From Apostichopus californicus (lineage: Eukaryota; Echinodermata; Holothuroidea; Aspidochirotida; Stichopodidae), in contig JAIPMN010017815.1 in assembly GCA_020650975.1 (NCBI GenBank), positions 11,885-35,895 on the forward strand: a stretch of DNA of 24,011 nucleotides. Reading direction: 5' to 3'. The position numbers and the translations under genes were made by a program. The notes under the pieces are model-generated. The model saw only the letters and a list, made by a program, of their open reading frames with translations. It made no database searches and had not been told where the DNA came from. This document shows positions 1 through 9,698 of the stretch, piece after piece. Position 1 is the stretch's first letter. Each line of letters opens with the position of its first letter.

Positions 1-445
1 TAGCATGATTGTGAAAATGTTATTTAAATTCTACTATATTCACAGTATACTTTGTGCTAAAAGTTACCTGTTGATGTTTGTTTTGAAAAGAAAGTAAATT
101 TAATTTTTTTTTTTAACATAGGTATGGAAGTTGCAAAAATTGCTAGATATAAATAAAATAGTCACAAATTTTTCAAACCTTAGGATTAACCTTAATGCAT
201 GTTCTTGATTGTGTTGGGGTTTTCCTTAGCTGGTTATATTGTTGTGATGCTTGTTTCGTTTGGAGAAGAGTGAGTTTAATCTCTCCAAAACAATGTTCAG
301 TAAATGTAAGTACCATCAAGCAGTGTTTCGTTTTTGCTTCAGTTTATAGTCCCAATAAACAATTTTCATACGTGTCATCAAATTAGCGTTTTAGAAACAC
401 TTCCGAATATCCCCATTTTTTGCTTTCTTTTATGTCTCTGTGAAG
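1..445 (+). other. SNUPN: SNUPN intron (partial), ending in a 3' splice site
   Basis: This stretch has no supportable exon. It ends in a pyrimidine-rich run (about 417-440) followed by AG at 444-445, directly before the snurportin reading frame, which fits a metazoan 3' splice site. The upstream exons of the gene lie outside the window. A second T-rich run followed by TAG at 118-120 also resembles an acceptor, but nothing downstream of it reads as snurportin. Confidence 0.7.
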
Positions 446-688
446 GCCGACTTGGATGGTATACTCTTCTACCACAAACAAACCCACTACACCACGGGAA
501 GCACACCATTGGTAGGCTGGCTGAAACCGTGGATGTTACCAGAAGTTCTACGTGTATCTGTACCACAGAAGTATATAGATAGCAAACCACCCGAGGAACC
601 ATGGAAACCGCCAAACGTACCATCAGAAATGGAGTGTTCTACTCAAGAGCCAACGAATGCCAAACAGACAGAAGAGCATGCTGGGTAA
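446..688 (+). CDS. SNUPN: Snurportin-1, terminal coding exon (partial gene)
   Basis: Snurportin-1 binds the 2,2,7-trimethylguanosine cap of U snRNAs and links snRNPs to importin-beta for nuclear import. This exon encodes 80 residues and a TAA stop. It opens in phase 0 with [15 protein letters not shown] and continues [13 protein letters not shown], a close match to the end of the cap-binding domain. From my recollection of the human protein, the Trp in GSTPLVGW (codon 518-520) corresponds to human W276, which stacks on the cap; it is conserved here. After it come a family-like VSVP segment and a low-complexity hydrophilic tail rich in Pro, Glu and Lys. Only 55 residues follow the Trp, against 84 in human, so the tail is shorter or continues elsewhere: the stop overlaps a potential donor (GGTAAAT at 684-690). 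The N-terminal importin-beta-binding domain and most of the cap-binding fold lie left of the window. Identity is firm; the exact 3' end is less so. Confidence 0.88.
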   Translation, partial: ADLDGILFYHKQTHYTTGSTPLVGWLKPWMLPEVLRVSVPQKYIDSKPPEEPWKPPNVPSEMECSTQEPTNAKQTEEHAG

Positions 689-1170
689 ATGCTATATCTT
701 TTATATATATATGCTTAATGGTAAATTGGGCGGACTTGTTTGCGAATGATCGCTTATCTCTCATCCCCTCCCCAATCACTGACTGATCTTCATATTAATT
801 TGTGAGGAATATTGTCTTGCAGGAGTAAAATGCAAAATATTATGCATAATATCTGTTTCAAAGTGAGCTGCTTTTTGTTTAAGAGGCATCTGTCTTCATG
901 AAATGTCTACAGTTATTGAATCACTTTTGAGCGACCTATATTGCTTCACTTTCTTGAAGATAAACTTCATGTTGTGTTCTTTTTCCCCCTTTAACAGATG
1001 AAAACAGAAAAAAAAAAAACAATGATGGGTGACAAGTTGTTGAAGACAAACAGTGGTAGGCAAATTTTTAGTTTCAGCATTTATTTATTTTTGCTTGTTC
1101 CAATTCTTCATAAAACCACACACAGTGAAGAGAAGCCTTGGGCAAAAACTGCAAAAGTAAAAAATAAACT
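689..1170 (+). other. SNUPN: Probable SNUPN 3' UTR
   Basis: Non-coding sequence between the SNUPN stop codon and the first good polyadenylation signal. It is AT-rich, with T-runs and a purine-rich run around 1001-1020. No open frame in it looks like protein. The UTR assignment rests only on position and on the AATAAA at its end. Confidence 0.5.
1163..1168 (+). promoter_or_regulatory. Candidate polyadenylation signal for SNUPN
   Basis: An AATAAA hexamer lies about 475 bases after the SNUPN stop codon and is followed within 30 bases by a T-rich stretch. It is the first canonical hexamer after the stop. Other hexamers occur further on, as expected in AT-rich DNA, so use of this one is inferred. 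Confidence 0.45.
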
Positions 1171-1742
1171 TTAATTTAATTTATTATAAAATAATTCGAA
1201 ATGAAAGTAGAATTTAAGAAAAGAGAGAGAGAGAAAAGAAGCAAGTTTTGGCACAGGTTATAGAACTTAGAATCAGGACAAGATGCCCTAAGAATTAAAG
1301 CGTGAAAACTTCAATGGCACATATATGGCATATTAATATAAATTAGATTTAGCATGTTTACTCCACGGCTCACTCAAATTTCCAAAGTTAAAAATACCAA
1401 TGAGAGAAAAATAGCCAGTTGATGAGGCGAAACGCTCTGTAGTGAATGTTTAGTTTATGCCCTTAATGGTGCATCACACAGGTTTATGACCTGGGATACT
1501 GGCAGTGACCATTTTACATGCATACTGAAAATGCCATCTAAAAATGCTAGGGTAGCAAGAAACGGAAATTTTGTGGTATAAGCCATGTTTAGCTAAATTC
1601 GGGCAAATGTGCAAGCGACTGTATACTTGTGATACAGAGTACTATGATACAAATTATGGCTGTTGTCGTGTATCAATTCATTGTTGTTGATCATATCAAT
1701 GAAATGATATATCTCCGATTAGCTCTTTGAACGTTGATTAAT
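1171..1742. other. Non-coding stretch, nothing recognised
   Basis: AT-rich intergenic DNA downstream of SNUPN. It contains a short (AG)n run near 1220-1235. No exon, RNA gene or transposon end could be supported. Confidence 0.5.
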
Positions 1743-2100
1743 ACCTGTGTTGAAAACACAGGGAGATAAACTAGAGTCGATAGGTGATCAGTTACTGTGT
1801 TCTTTTGTGTTCCCATGGTGACGAACGTCTAGAAGGGTGTCTCTGTTGTTTCATGGTTTCATCAACGACAGTCTTATATTTGTAATTAATGGTATGTTTG
1901 ATGACTTTGACAACCTTTTGCGATCAGTTTACCTGTCTTGAATACGGTCTGGGAGAGTCGATTGATGATCAGTTACCATGCTTATTCTTGTTCCCATGGT
2001 GACAAACATGTAGAAGAGTGTCTCTGTTGTTTCATCAATGGCAAAATCTTATATTTGTAATAACTGGTAGGTTTCATAACTTTGGCAAACTTCTGAGATT
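1743..2100. repeat. Diverged tandem duplication, two ~180-bp units
   Basis: Two adjacent units share ordered blocks at a spacing of 175-188 bp: ACCTGTnTTGAA (1743 and 1931), AGAGTCGAT (1773 and 1954), GTTCCCATGGTGAC (1809 and 1990), GTGTCTCTGTTGTTTCAT, and CTTATATTTGTAAT (1873 and 2048). The changing offsets show small indels, so the duplication is not recent. No reading frame is maintained through both units. It may be a local duplication or two tandem copies of an unrecognised repeat. Confidence 0.75.
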
Positions 2101-3820
2101 AAAAGGGATGCTTTAAAAGTTATGCACTTCTGAATAGTTGTTATCATGCAAGACTCATGTATGTCTTCGTGGTTGCTTCAACTGCACGTTTTTTTTATGT
2201 TGAAGATTCGTCTTAAAGAGACCTGTATTATCTTAGTACTTCTTCACATTAAATGACAATTTGAACATCTAATGGATAGTGATTAAAGAGGCTAGGAGCA
2301 TTATTATCCATTCATCATCCGTCTTTTGATTCTATTGGGGAGGTGTCCTTTCATTTCAACTTATTCAAACTAACTGTAAAGTTTCACATGAAAATTTTAT
2401 GAATTTTATATTTTCTATACAGTTACAAATGAACTATTTAGGTTCCTGTTTTACAAGGTTAACAGTTAGTCATACACTCCATGTTTTTACCTGGCATCTT
2501 CAAGACTTAGATCGGAAGTTTACCCACAATGCACTAGTCACTCTTGGAGGGTTGCTTCAAGTAAAAAAGTTATTTAAGCTTTCTTGTTGGACAGAATAAT
2601 GTAATAACAGTTGTAGAACTTCTCTCATATATTTAAAAACTTTTTTCCAAGACTTCACATTTTGAACTATGATTTCCATGGTCACCATGTGGTTACCATG
2701 GTTACCATTTCTGCAATTTATGGATTTGACATCTCAGGAGGAAACATTTCCATCGTTGCAAATGTTTTTTACAAAATTGTTCAACTTTACAAAGAATTGA
2801 ACTTGTTTGCAAAAGTTGGAAATGTTTCAAAGAGTTTATTTGCAGATCATGGATCAAAAGTCTGCCTCCGAAAAAATTTGACTTTGAAAAGCCTTGGCGG
2901 AGCCCCTAACTTCAACTAATTTTAAGGAAAGAGAAATTTTACTAAAACAGTTTCACACTTAAATTAGCAGACAAAATTTGAAAAACACAGGGGAAGAAAA
3001 TTCAGTCTCCATGAAGATATATATTCAGTTAAGCAAGTAATAATTTCCCGTAATATTAATGGTAATTTACTGATTGTGAAAATTAGAAATTCAGCAATCC
3101 CCAGAGAAATTTTGTATTGTGTTTTTTCTTTATATTTGCTAATTAGTTTGTTTAACGAATGCTGTTATGCACAATTTGCTCCTGAAATGGTGATGTTTGT
3201 TCACATCTTAGAATTTTTATACATTTTTGGAAAATGCAAGACTATTAAACTCCCAGCAGCATCAAATTCAAATTCAAACTGTAATACAATATTTAATTTT
3301 CTCAAAGTGGAAATTGTGTATCTTGATGAAATTCTGATGTCAAGTGTTGAAGAAAGCAATTTAAACAAATAGCATTTTCAACTTTAGTTAATTTCTTGTG
3401 GCATACAAACATCAAGATTGTCAGGAAGTTAAATTCTCTCATATTTTGTGGAAATGACACTTACCACATTTCTGATTGAGTTGTGAGTGATAATTAACAA
3501 ATTAAAATTTTACCTTGATTTGGATTATGTTGCTTACCATATCAAAAGTTTATTTCATAAAGCTGATAGGTGTTATGTTATCCTATGTTGACAGACTTTT
3601 GTTTTCTTGTTACAAAAATGGGAGGATTGTTCTGCTGTCTTGTGTTATTACATATCTTGTCACTTGAAGTTGGAAATAGTCTTAAAAAGAATATTTCAAT
3701 TGGAGACATGAATTGTAACCCTTTATTTATGTAGAAAAAGAGTATAAACCGTTAGTTAAAAACAACCTCATCTCAGTTTTTAACCTCAAACTTGAAATAT
3801 GGTTGATCTTGACTGGCTAA
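2101..3820. other. Intergenic stretch, nothing recognised
   Basis: AT-rich sequence with two open frames on the + strand (2662-2922 and 3076-3372) that lack any family resemblance, splice context or compositional difference from the flanks. A small palindromic cluster built on CCATGG and GGTTACCATGG lies at 2677-2708. I find no supportable gene. Confidence 0.5.
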
Positions 3821-3851
3821 CCCCCTCCCCAACCCCTCCCCTCCCCCTCCC
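3821..3851 (-). other. C-rich tract; G-quadruplex motif on - strand
   Basis: Six runs of three or more C are separated by one or two bases. On the - strand this gives G-runs with very short loops, the classical G-quadruplex pattern. It lies in intergenic DNA between the convergent SNUPN and MYORG-like genes. Confidence 0.6.
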
Positions 3852-4504
3852 TGCTATCTGAAGAGGGTCATAGTAAGTGGTCTGTGATGTAAAGTCATGG
3901 CAGGTGTTGTTCAAAAGTGTCATTTTCCTAAATAATAAGTTTTCTTGTAGATGTTAGTCCTTGGAATATGATACATTTGGAATGTTAGTTTCTTTGACAT
4001 TGTGTATCATTACCCTGTCAGTGTTACCATTGTTTATTTACTTAAAAGTAGTATTATATATATTTTAAATTTCATCAAGATGGCAGCTTACCTCTACGTC
4101 CCTTCTTGTGTACATCCTATCAGCCAAAGTGATCTAGAAGTTTTGTACCAGATTGCTTAAACTTGAACTATCTGCTTTCATCATCTTATTCCCACGACAT
4201 GAATCTTTTAAATCGTAATAACGAAATTAGCAAAGGCGGACTACAAGATGCATTGTATTTGCCAATAAAAATAAAGAAAAAGAAAAGCATGAAAAAAGAA
4301 AAAAACATAAAATAGAAGACAAAAAACATAGTAGAGAAGAAATAAGGCATTTTAGGCTGGAAGCTTCTTAGCAACTCAGTTGGAAAAGAAGCAAATATCA
4401 CATTTTCCTAAGATTTTAATTCACACAGGCCATTTACCTTTAGTAAGCAGCAGATGGGTCATTGTTGATTAGCGTCCTTCCTTTATCATGACTACTCTAC
4501 CCAT
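3852..4504. other. Intergenic stretch, nothing recognised
   Basis: AT-rich DNA. A purine-rich, A-dominated run at about 4267-4340 produces a low-complexity Phe-rich open frame on the - strand, which is a composition artefact. No exon or mobile element was recognised. Confidence 0.45.
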
Positions 4505-4760
4505 AGGTAGCCTACCATGCAAACTCTATGGTAAATTCAATCCTAACCTTAGCAAAATGGAAACCAAGAATCTACTACACTATAAACTCTATATGTTAAC
4601 TTTGAATCCTAACCTTATCCAAATAGAAACAGGGAGCCTATTGTATTTATTGATTCCTATAAGTTTACTTTGAATCCTAACCTTATCCAAATAGAAAGAG
4701 GGAGCCTATTATACAAGCTGTATAATATTTATTGAATCCTACCCTTAGCAACAGTCTCTA
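4505..4760. repeat. Tandem array, about four units of 62-69 bp
   Basis: The block AATCCTAACCTTAnC followed by AAATnGAAAC, GGGAGCCTATT and a TTTATTGA-type segment recurs. AATCCTA cores start near 4539, 4604, 4673 and 4735, giving periods of 65, 69 and 62 bp. The two central units are nearly identical over about 40 bases and the outer units are degenerate. No coding frame is conserved. Confidence 0.75.
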
Positions 4761-5174
4761 TTGCACCCTTTTTTTGCCCTTCAAATAAAATTGCTGTTAA
4801 GAAGTTTTATCACACAGACTACCAGACTTGACATGTACTAAGCAAAAAATATTCTTCTTTGGCTTCTGAAAAAAAAACCAGCAGTTTTGTGCTTGGATCA
4901 ATCCTTTATATTCCTCTCTGTATTAATTATGAATGCTTCCCTGTTTTTTATTATGTGATATGTAAAATTTTATAATGAAATATATAAATCTATCAGACCT
5001 TTTGTTTATTACTTTGAAAGGGCGCGTACATTTTAAAAACAAAATTAAAACCCCTCCTGGTGAATATACAGTTCGGTGTTTTAATTGCTTTCCATCAGTG
5101 ATCATTTGGTGAGATATAGAGGGCAGTAATGGTTTATACTGGTATGTGAAATCAGTGGATTGACAAAGGTGGAT
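4761..5174. other. Non-coding stretch beyond the MYORG-like 3' end
   Basis: AT-rich. It contains further TTTATT motifs (4947-4952 and 5005-5010), which are AATAAA on the - strand and could serve as distal polyadenylation signals for the MYORG-like gene. Nothing else was recognised. Confidence 0.4.
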
Positions 5175-5180
5175 TTTATT
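5175..5180 (-). promoter_or_regulatory. Candidate polyadenylation signal for the MYORG-like gene
   Basis: TTTATT on the + strand reads AATAAA on the - strand, about 290 bases past the stop codon at 5469-5471. It is the first exact hexamer after the stop. Additional copies lie further downstream, so alternative 3' ends are possible. Confidence 0.45.
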
Positions 5181-5348
5181 ACTAATATTTATCTTAGGGA
5201 CAACTTTTACAGCACTTTTCAGCCAGTATTAATGTTTTACTGTCTATTTTCACAATGCTTTACCCTGATATAAGAAACGATAATCCACTTTAATTTTCAT
5301 CCATCTACACCCTCATTATGTCCTGAAAGGTCAGTCCCTATGTCACCA

Positions 5349-5374
5349 CCCCACCCCGTCCCCCACCCCTCCCC
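5349..5374 (-). other. G-quadruplex motif in the predicted 3' UTR
   Basis: Five runs of four or five G on the - strand, with loops of one or two bases, lie between the stop codon and the candidate polyadenylation signal of the MYORG-like gene. They are in the sense orientation, so the mRNA could form an RNA quadruplex. The motif is seen directly; any role in stability, localisation or translation is inference. Confidence 0.6.
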
Positions 5375-5468
5375 TTTTGACAGAGTGCAACTTCTATGTA
5401 CCACTGCTTCTGAGAATTCATCAATTTTCTGATTTAACCCACAACCTTCTAGAACATTTTTTAAAAAT

Positions 5469-5731
5469 TTAAGAATAATTTTCATTTGTAAAAGTTGGGA
5501 TATCCTTCAGTCCAACTTTATAGTTTGTTAGCAGAGTTCCACCTTCGATGATTGTACCTCTCAAGTTGTCCTTCCACCTGCCGGCTGGCAGGTAAATTTC
5601 ACGTTCTTTGGCTCCCTGCTCTAGCACCGGGGCGACCAACAGTTGATCTCCGATTAAGAATTCCGAGTCCGACGTAAGTGCCATCTCATCGTTGTCTCTG
5701 TTCCACCATATCGGTCTTATAATTGGATCAC
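5469..5731 (-). CDS. MYORG-like: MYORG-like GH31 glycosidase, terminal coding exon
   Basis: This exon encodes residues 634-720 of the MYORG-like protein: the end of the GH31 domain and the C-terminal beta-sandwich. Read on the - strand it follows a strong acceptor (pyrimidine tract then CAACAG, AG at 5733-5732) and starts in phase 1. The Gly634 codon is completed by the last base of the upstream exon, giving an uninterrupted AIINGDPIIRPIWW. Family signatures are RPIWW (639-643), FLIGDQLLVAPVL (658-670) and REIYLPAGRW (677-686), all typical of GH31 and very close to vertebrate MYORG. The protein ends at FTNENYS with a TAA stop. The frame stays open a little upstream of the acceptor, but that extension is not family-like and includes the pyrimidine tract. 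Whether the enzyme is active depends on the upstream exon. Confidence 0.9.
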
Positions 5732-5895
5732 CTGTTGAGAGGAAGAGAACATTATGTAGGTCACTATGCTTGACCTTTAATGAGTCACTTCCTGAAAATG
5801 TCATGAATAAAAATACATCTTAATTACACAAGAAGATTAAAATGAGTAAGGTACATTGCATCACCACAATTTTAGCATTCATTTATTCATCGTCC

Positions 5896-5903
5896 TGTTA
5901 GAG
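5896..5903. repeat. Target-site duplication (left) of hAT MITE
   Basis: TGTTAGAG immediately precedes the CAGGGG terminus of the element and is repeated exactly at 6200-6207 after the CCCTG terminus. Eight-base duplications are characteristic of the hAT superfamily. Confidence 0.9.
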
Positions 5904-6199
5904 CAGGGGTTCCCTAACTGGGGTGCATGAATCCCCCAGGGGGTGCGTGAATCCATCCCAGGGGGTTCGTGAGACGTTTCTGAAGTCAAAACTAGAGTAC
6001 TTTTTGTTGAACTAAAATCTGATATATCATATAATTTAGTAATGTACAAAAGTCGTACCTATCAACAAACTCCACAATATTACACTATGAACTTGATCTT
6101 TTACGAAGCACTGTTATGCGTATTATAGTATAATTGGGGTTCGTGGACAACTCTGACATCCACAGGGGGTTCGTGGGGGATAAAGTTAGGGAAACCCTG
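5904..6199. mobile_element. Non-autonomous hAT transposon (MITE), 296 bp
   Basis: The ends form a terminal inverted repeat: CAGGGGTTCCCTAACT at the left and CAGGGTTTCCCTAACT read inward from the right, with one mismatch in 16. The element is flanked by perfect 8-bp duplications TGTTAGAG. Termini starting CAGnG with an 8-bp duplication indicate the hAT superfamily (Charlie-like ends). It has no transposase frame, so it must have been mobilised in trans. Inside, the motif GGGGTTCGTG and close variants such as GGGGTGCATGA recur about five times near the two ends, resembling subterminal transposase-binding repeats. It sits in the large intron of the MYORG-like gene and probably does not affect splicing. 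Confidence 0.88.
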
Positions 6200-6207
6200 T
6201 GTTAGAG
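6200..6207. repeat. Target-site duplication (right) of hAT MITE
   Basis: Exact copy of TGTTAGAG, matching 5896-5903. A perfect match implies a fairly recent insertion or slow local decay. Confidence 0.9.
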
Positions 6208-6750
6208 TCTCCTCCTTATAAGAGGAAGTCAGGTCACTATGCTTGACCGTGCATGATATCATTTCCTGTAATTATGAAGAACGCCAAACACAAAGATAAA
6301 GGCCGCTGAAGATTTCAGCAACTGGTTGAAGGCATTATATAACTGTACACCTTATTAATACATTAAGTGCTTAATTGTAGCGGAATTTCCAAATCATGAC
6401 CAGGCTCCTAGGTTCGGCCACATGACGCTGTCCCTGTCACACATAGCTACTCATACCACACACTTGCTGTCTGGTAAAAAGTGACAAATGTGGTTTTCAG
6501 TTCCTTTATACATATGACTGTATCAGTTCACTATGAAGTAAAGTAAATGACTATATACAAGGAGAACTTCTGTTGAACAACTTAGTAAGCACCCACCTAG
6601 TAACAAGTATGAGGCATTACTGGAGTTTACCGTTTGAGTGAGCTTGTCACCACGCAAGCGCTTTAACAGGTATACGTATTTATCAACATGACTCAAGTTA
6701 CAACTCCAGACTACCAGTCGAAAGCACTTACTGAGTTTTCATTGTCAGTA

Positions 6751-6894
6751 TTCCACACACTGAATTTTCATCATACATATTCCACACACTGAATATGCAT
6801 TATACGTATTCTACACACTGAATATTCATCATACATATTCCACACACTGAATAAGGATATAAGTATTCCACACACTGAATATTCATCATACATA
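6751..6894. repeat. Minisatellite, five units of 28-29 bp
   Basis: Units begin TTCCACACACTGAAT at 6751, 6780, 6809, 6838 and 6866 and continue with an ATTCATCATACATA-type half. The period is 29 bp except one 28-bp step. The first half is nearly invariant, with one C-to-T change in unit 3, while the second half varies. It is intronic and has no coding frame. Confidence 0.9.
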
Positions 6895-9329
6895 ATCCCC
6901 ACCGATGGATGTCAAAGCGACTGGTAACAAGCATTAAATAACCACATAACTACATCTCACAAGCTTCTGCTCATCACATACTTGAACTGTGAATACAATA
7001 TGTCAGGTATATATAGATCCTTTTGGAGCTTTAGACAAGTTGAAGTGGAAAGATGTTTGCGCCTCTCCAAGCTAGAAGCTTAATTGCTTGAGGATTGTAT
7101 AATCTGATTATAACTGGAAACTTGATGGCAGTAATTCTACAGATTTTGTCAATTCATCCGTGAACAGCAGCTTACATCATGGTCAATACAATTGCTAAAC
7201 ATGATTAATCTGAACAAAGAGTGGAGCCACTTGCGCGATGTCCGTCAAAATTTTGTGACTTACTAAAAATCTCTTTTTGCATGAAGTGATGACGTACCTG
7301 TATGCCCTAGCAACGCATTTGACAGCTCAATAGACTGTATAATGTCTTAATTTTTAGTAATTTTAGGTGTATTGTGAAATCATCGTTCACCAAAAGTATT
7401 TGCAATCGAAAAGCTTTAAAAACCATATAGACTCACAACACTATGTACGTTTCCATAGGTAGACATTTTTCTTAACATTATGAAACTGTTGAGATTGTAA
7501 CACTACATTACACCTCTATGAGGTATAGAAATGATCATAGCACATATTATGGAACAGCAGCACAGTTGTCACACATTTATATAAATATGGCCGAAATATG
7601 ATTGTCTACGTTTATATTTAATAAAAACTCACCACCTGTCTAAAATGGACGAGACTTTTTCTGAAGATGGATCACATGTCAGAAATAACCAAGACAAATC
7701 AATTAATGTCATTTGTTATGGTTTTTTTTTAATTGGGTACCTTTTATGAATTAATGATTTCCACAAAACTAGCACTGTATTTAAATATTTAAATACGCAT
7801 GAGTTTGGTCAGCCTACATCAGCTAAGTACATACAGTATTATGGTAGGTAAAGTTTGATGATGATAGAGCGTAATTGTTTCTTTAAAGGCTAGAGATGAT
7901 GATCCCTTTGTGTTTGCTTTAAATATATGATTTAGATTCATCCTTCAACTACATGATAATGTTCATTGAAATTTTAGTTGATTTTGCCAGAATGAAGTAG
8001 ATTTGTACTTTTGGAATTAGAACAGTTACTAAGAATTTCTTTCTTCTTGAATTTTCTTTTTGCTTTTTTTTTTCTAAGCGTGCTGTATCAATTCCAGTAA
8101 ATGGGTAAAATATTTCATGTAAACGCTAGGAAAAAAATTGATGTTTCCTCCTTTGACTGTATCAATTCTAATTGTTTTTGTTAAAATGCTGTTTAAATTT
8201 TAAAAAAATGCATTCACACAAGTCGCAATAATTTGATAATCTCACATGGCAACTACAGTATCTATCAGTGCAGCAATATAACACATTATGCAAATTAGTA
8301 TGCAAATAGGTAACACACGCAGATGGCTGTATAGTTGTATATACCATCATACTCCATGTTGCCATGTCTCGATAACCGATGGCAACGACTTATTCATGAA
8401 TCCTTCATCCCTCGAACATGTTTGTTTAACTTGTTTTTTTCGGGAAGTGACTAATGACTGTGTGGTTCACATCTCCAAAGTGTTGACGCTTAAAATGATG
8501 ACAGTGTTCACAATAGCATGGAGAAAACCGGGGCAACAACAGCGTTCTAATTAAGTGGTTCAGTGTAGCTTAATGATCTCATCTCATCTTTCTTGGTAAC
8601 CATGGATACCATCAATATTTTAACATACCTGTCATCTTCTCAGGATGGTATGAATCTCATCTCATAAAATATGTATTAATTTAAAGGGAAGTTGCAATTA
8701 TCTGGATATGTTTTTGTTTATTTTAATAACTAAATGGATGCTTTTTTGTATAAGTCTAGTTTATTTCAGTACTAATGTTACATAGTGGGTCGGTCTCTCC
8801 CATCCATGCCCAAAATCAACAGAGGGTGCTGGCCATATCGGTCGTATCTAGTTCTGCAATGACTTGACAAAATGCAGTCTATGACTACAGATTATCATGT
8901 TTTACACCATGAGTTGCTCACCAGTAATATATACAATTTTGCTTTTGTATCATTGAGGAATAGATTTTGTGAGTTTCAAGTTAATCTGACTATTTTAAGC
9001 ACCTTAACTTGTGCTTTCTGAAGCATACATGTTTCTAGTTCAGCAAAACATCACACGTGGAACCTTGAACTAGTTAATCAGCATGCATCAGGTATCAATG
9101 TTCATCAGGCATGTTCACTACTTGTGAGCGCTTTGACGCGATCATGTTACTTAAAATCAGAGATTGTTACACAGTATAGACTAGGCAAATGAGGACCAAT
9201 GTGATAGCGCCCTCTATTATAAGGCTGGATAGCCCCATTGTTTCCTACATTTCATTATGTGTCACTCAAGCAACATTCACAGTATCTATTCAATTGCTCT
9301 GTCACATTTTCTTCTTGGCTAGCTGGTGG
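6895..9329. other. Unique intronic sequence, nothing recognised
   Basis: Long AT-rich part of the MYORG-like intron. Overlapping short open frames on both strands at 8168-8554 show no family resemblance. AGAGGGTGC at 8821 and GCGCCCTCT at 9207 are loosely inverted, but no target-site duplication supports an element between them. Confidence 0.45.
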
Positions 9330-9495
9330 ATTACCCCGTTCCCCTTTATATCCAGGTTTGCTATTGAATCAGTCTTTATCAAATTACCCCCTTCCCCGTT
9401 ATATCCCTGGCTTGCTATTGAATCAGTCTTTATCAAATTACCCCCCTCCCCGTTATATCCCTGGCTTGCTAATGAATCAGTTTTTATCAATTACC
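9330..9495. repeat. Minisatellite, three units of 53-54 bp
   Basis: The unit runs ATTACCCCC-TTCCCCGTTATATCCCTGG-CTTGCTATTGAATCAG-TCTTTATCAA. TTGAATCAG cores start at 9364, 9418 and 9472 (as ATGAATCAG in the third), a period of 54 bp. Units 2 and 3 are almost identical. As 54 is a multiple of three, repeated-peptide open frames appear on both strands, but they lie within the intron and are artefacts of the array. Confidence 0.88.
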
Positions 9496-9557
9496 AAAAA
9501 CAAAATCCCAGATGCATTTAGACATCAATGTTAAATCACATGTAAACTAAAAACAAA

Positions 9558-9570
9558 CCCCCCCCCCCCC
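9558..9570. repeat. Homopolymer run of 13 C
   Basis: Uninterrupted C run in the intron, about 130 bases past the splice donor in the direction of transcription. Its length may be polymorphic or affected by sequencing error. Confidence 0.9.
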
Positions 9571-9698
9571 TAACACACACGTTGATGGATTAAATGAAAT
9601 GAATGCTTGGAACCTAATAAAAAAACTCCTTCAGGGTCAACCAAAGGGGTTGTGATGCTTTAAAATACAACATTTGTAGGACTTATCATAGTCCTTAC

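Larger units (their letters stand above)
5732..9698 (-). other. MYORG-like intron, 3967 bp, GT-AG, phase 1
   Basis: The donor is ATG|GTAAGG at 9699-9693 and the acceptor is CAACAG at 5737-5732, both on the - strand. Both sites are consensus-like and the phases agree. The intron carries a hAT MITE (5904-6199), a 29-bp minisatellite (6751-6894), a 54-bp minisatellite (9330-9495) and a 13-base C run (9558-9570). The long unique parts 6208-6750 and 6895-9329 are AT-rich and contain only short open frames without recognisable homology. Confidence 0.85.

Noticed and set aside
121-206. Possible extra SNUPN exon after TTTTAACATAG
   Set aside because: One frame is open for about 28 codons, but it does not resemble snurportin and has no convincing donor before its stop.
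1418-1440. Hammerhead-ribozyme-like TTGATGAGGCGAAACGC
   Set aside because: It has TGATGA and GAAAC blocks, but only about three bases separate them, so helix II cannot form, and the first core base is T rather than C. The flanks do not provide helices I and III. Also considered as a box C motif of a C/D snoRNA, without convincing terminal stem or C'/D' boxes.
2662-3372. Two + strand open frames (85 and 98 codons)
   Set aside because: They start at non-ATG or weak positions, have no recognisable family or splice signals, and share the AT-rich composition of the surroundings. Frames of this length are expected by chance in this window.
4186-4401. - strand open frame rich in Phe and Met
   Set aside because: It is a low-complexity translation of an A-rich run, not a transmembrane protein gene.
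5732-5804. In-frame upstream extension of the terminal MYORG-like exon
   Set aside because: It consists of the pyrimidine tract and other intron sequence. The family alignment continues instead into the exon ending at 9699, with matching phase.
8821-9215. Possible MITE bounded by AGAGGGTGC and GCGCCCTCT
   Set aside because: The inverted similarity is only nine bases with a mismatch, and the flanks show no target-site duplication.
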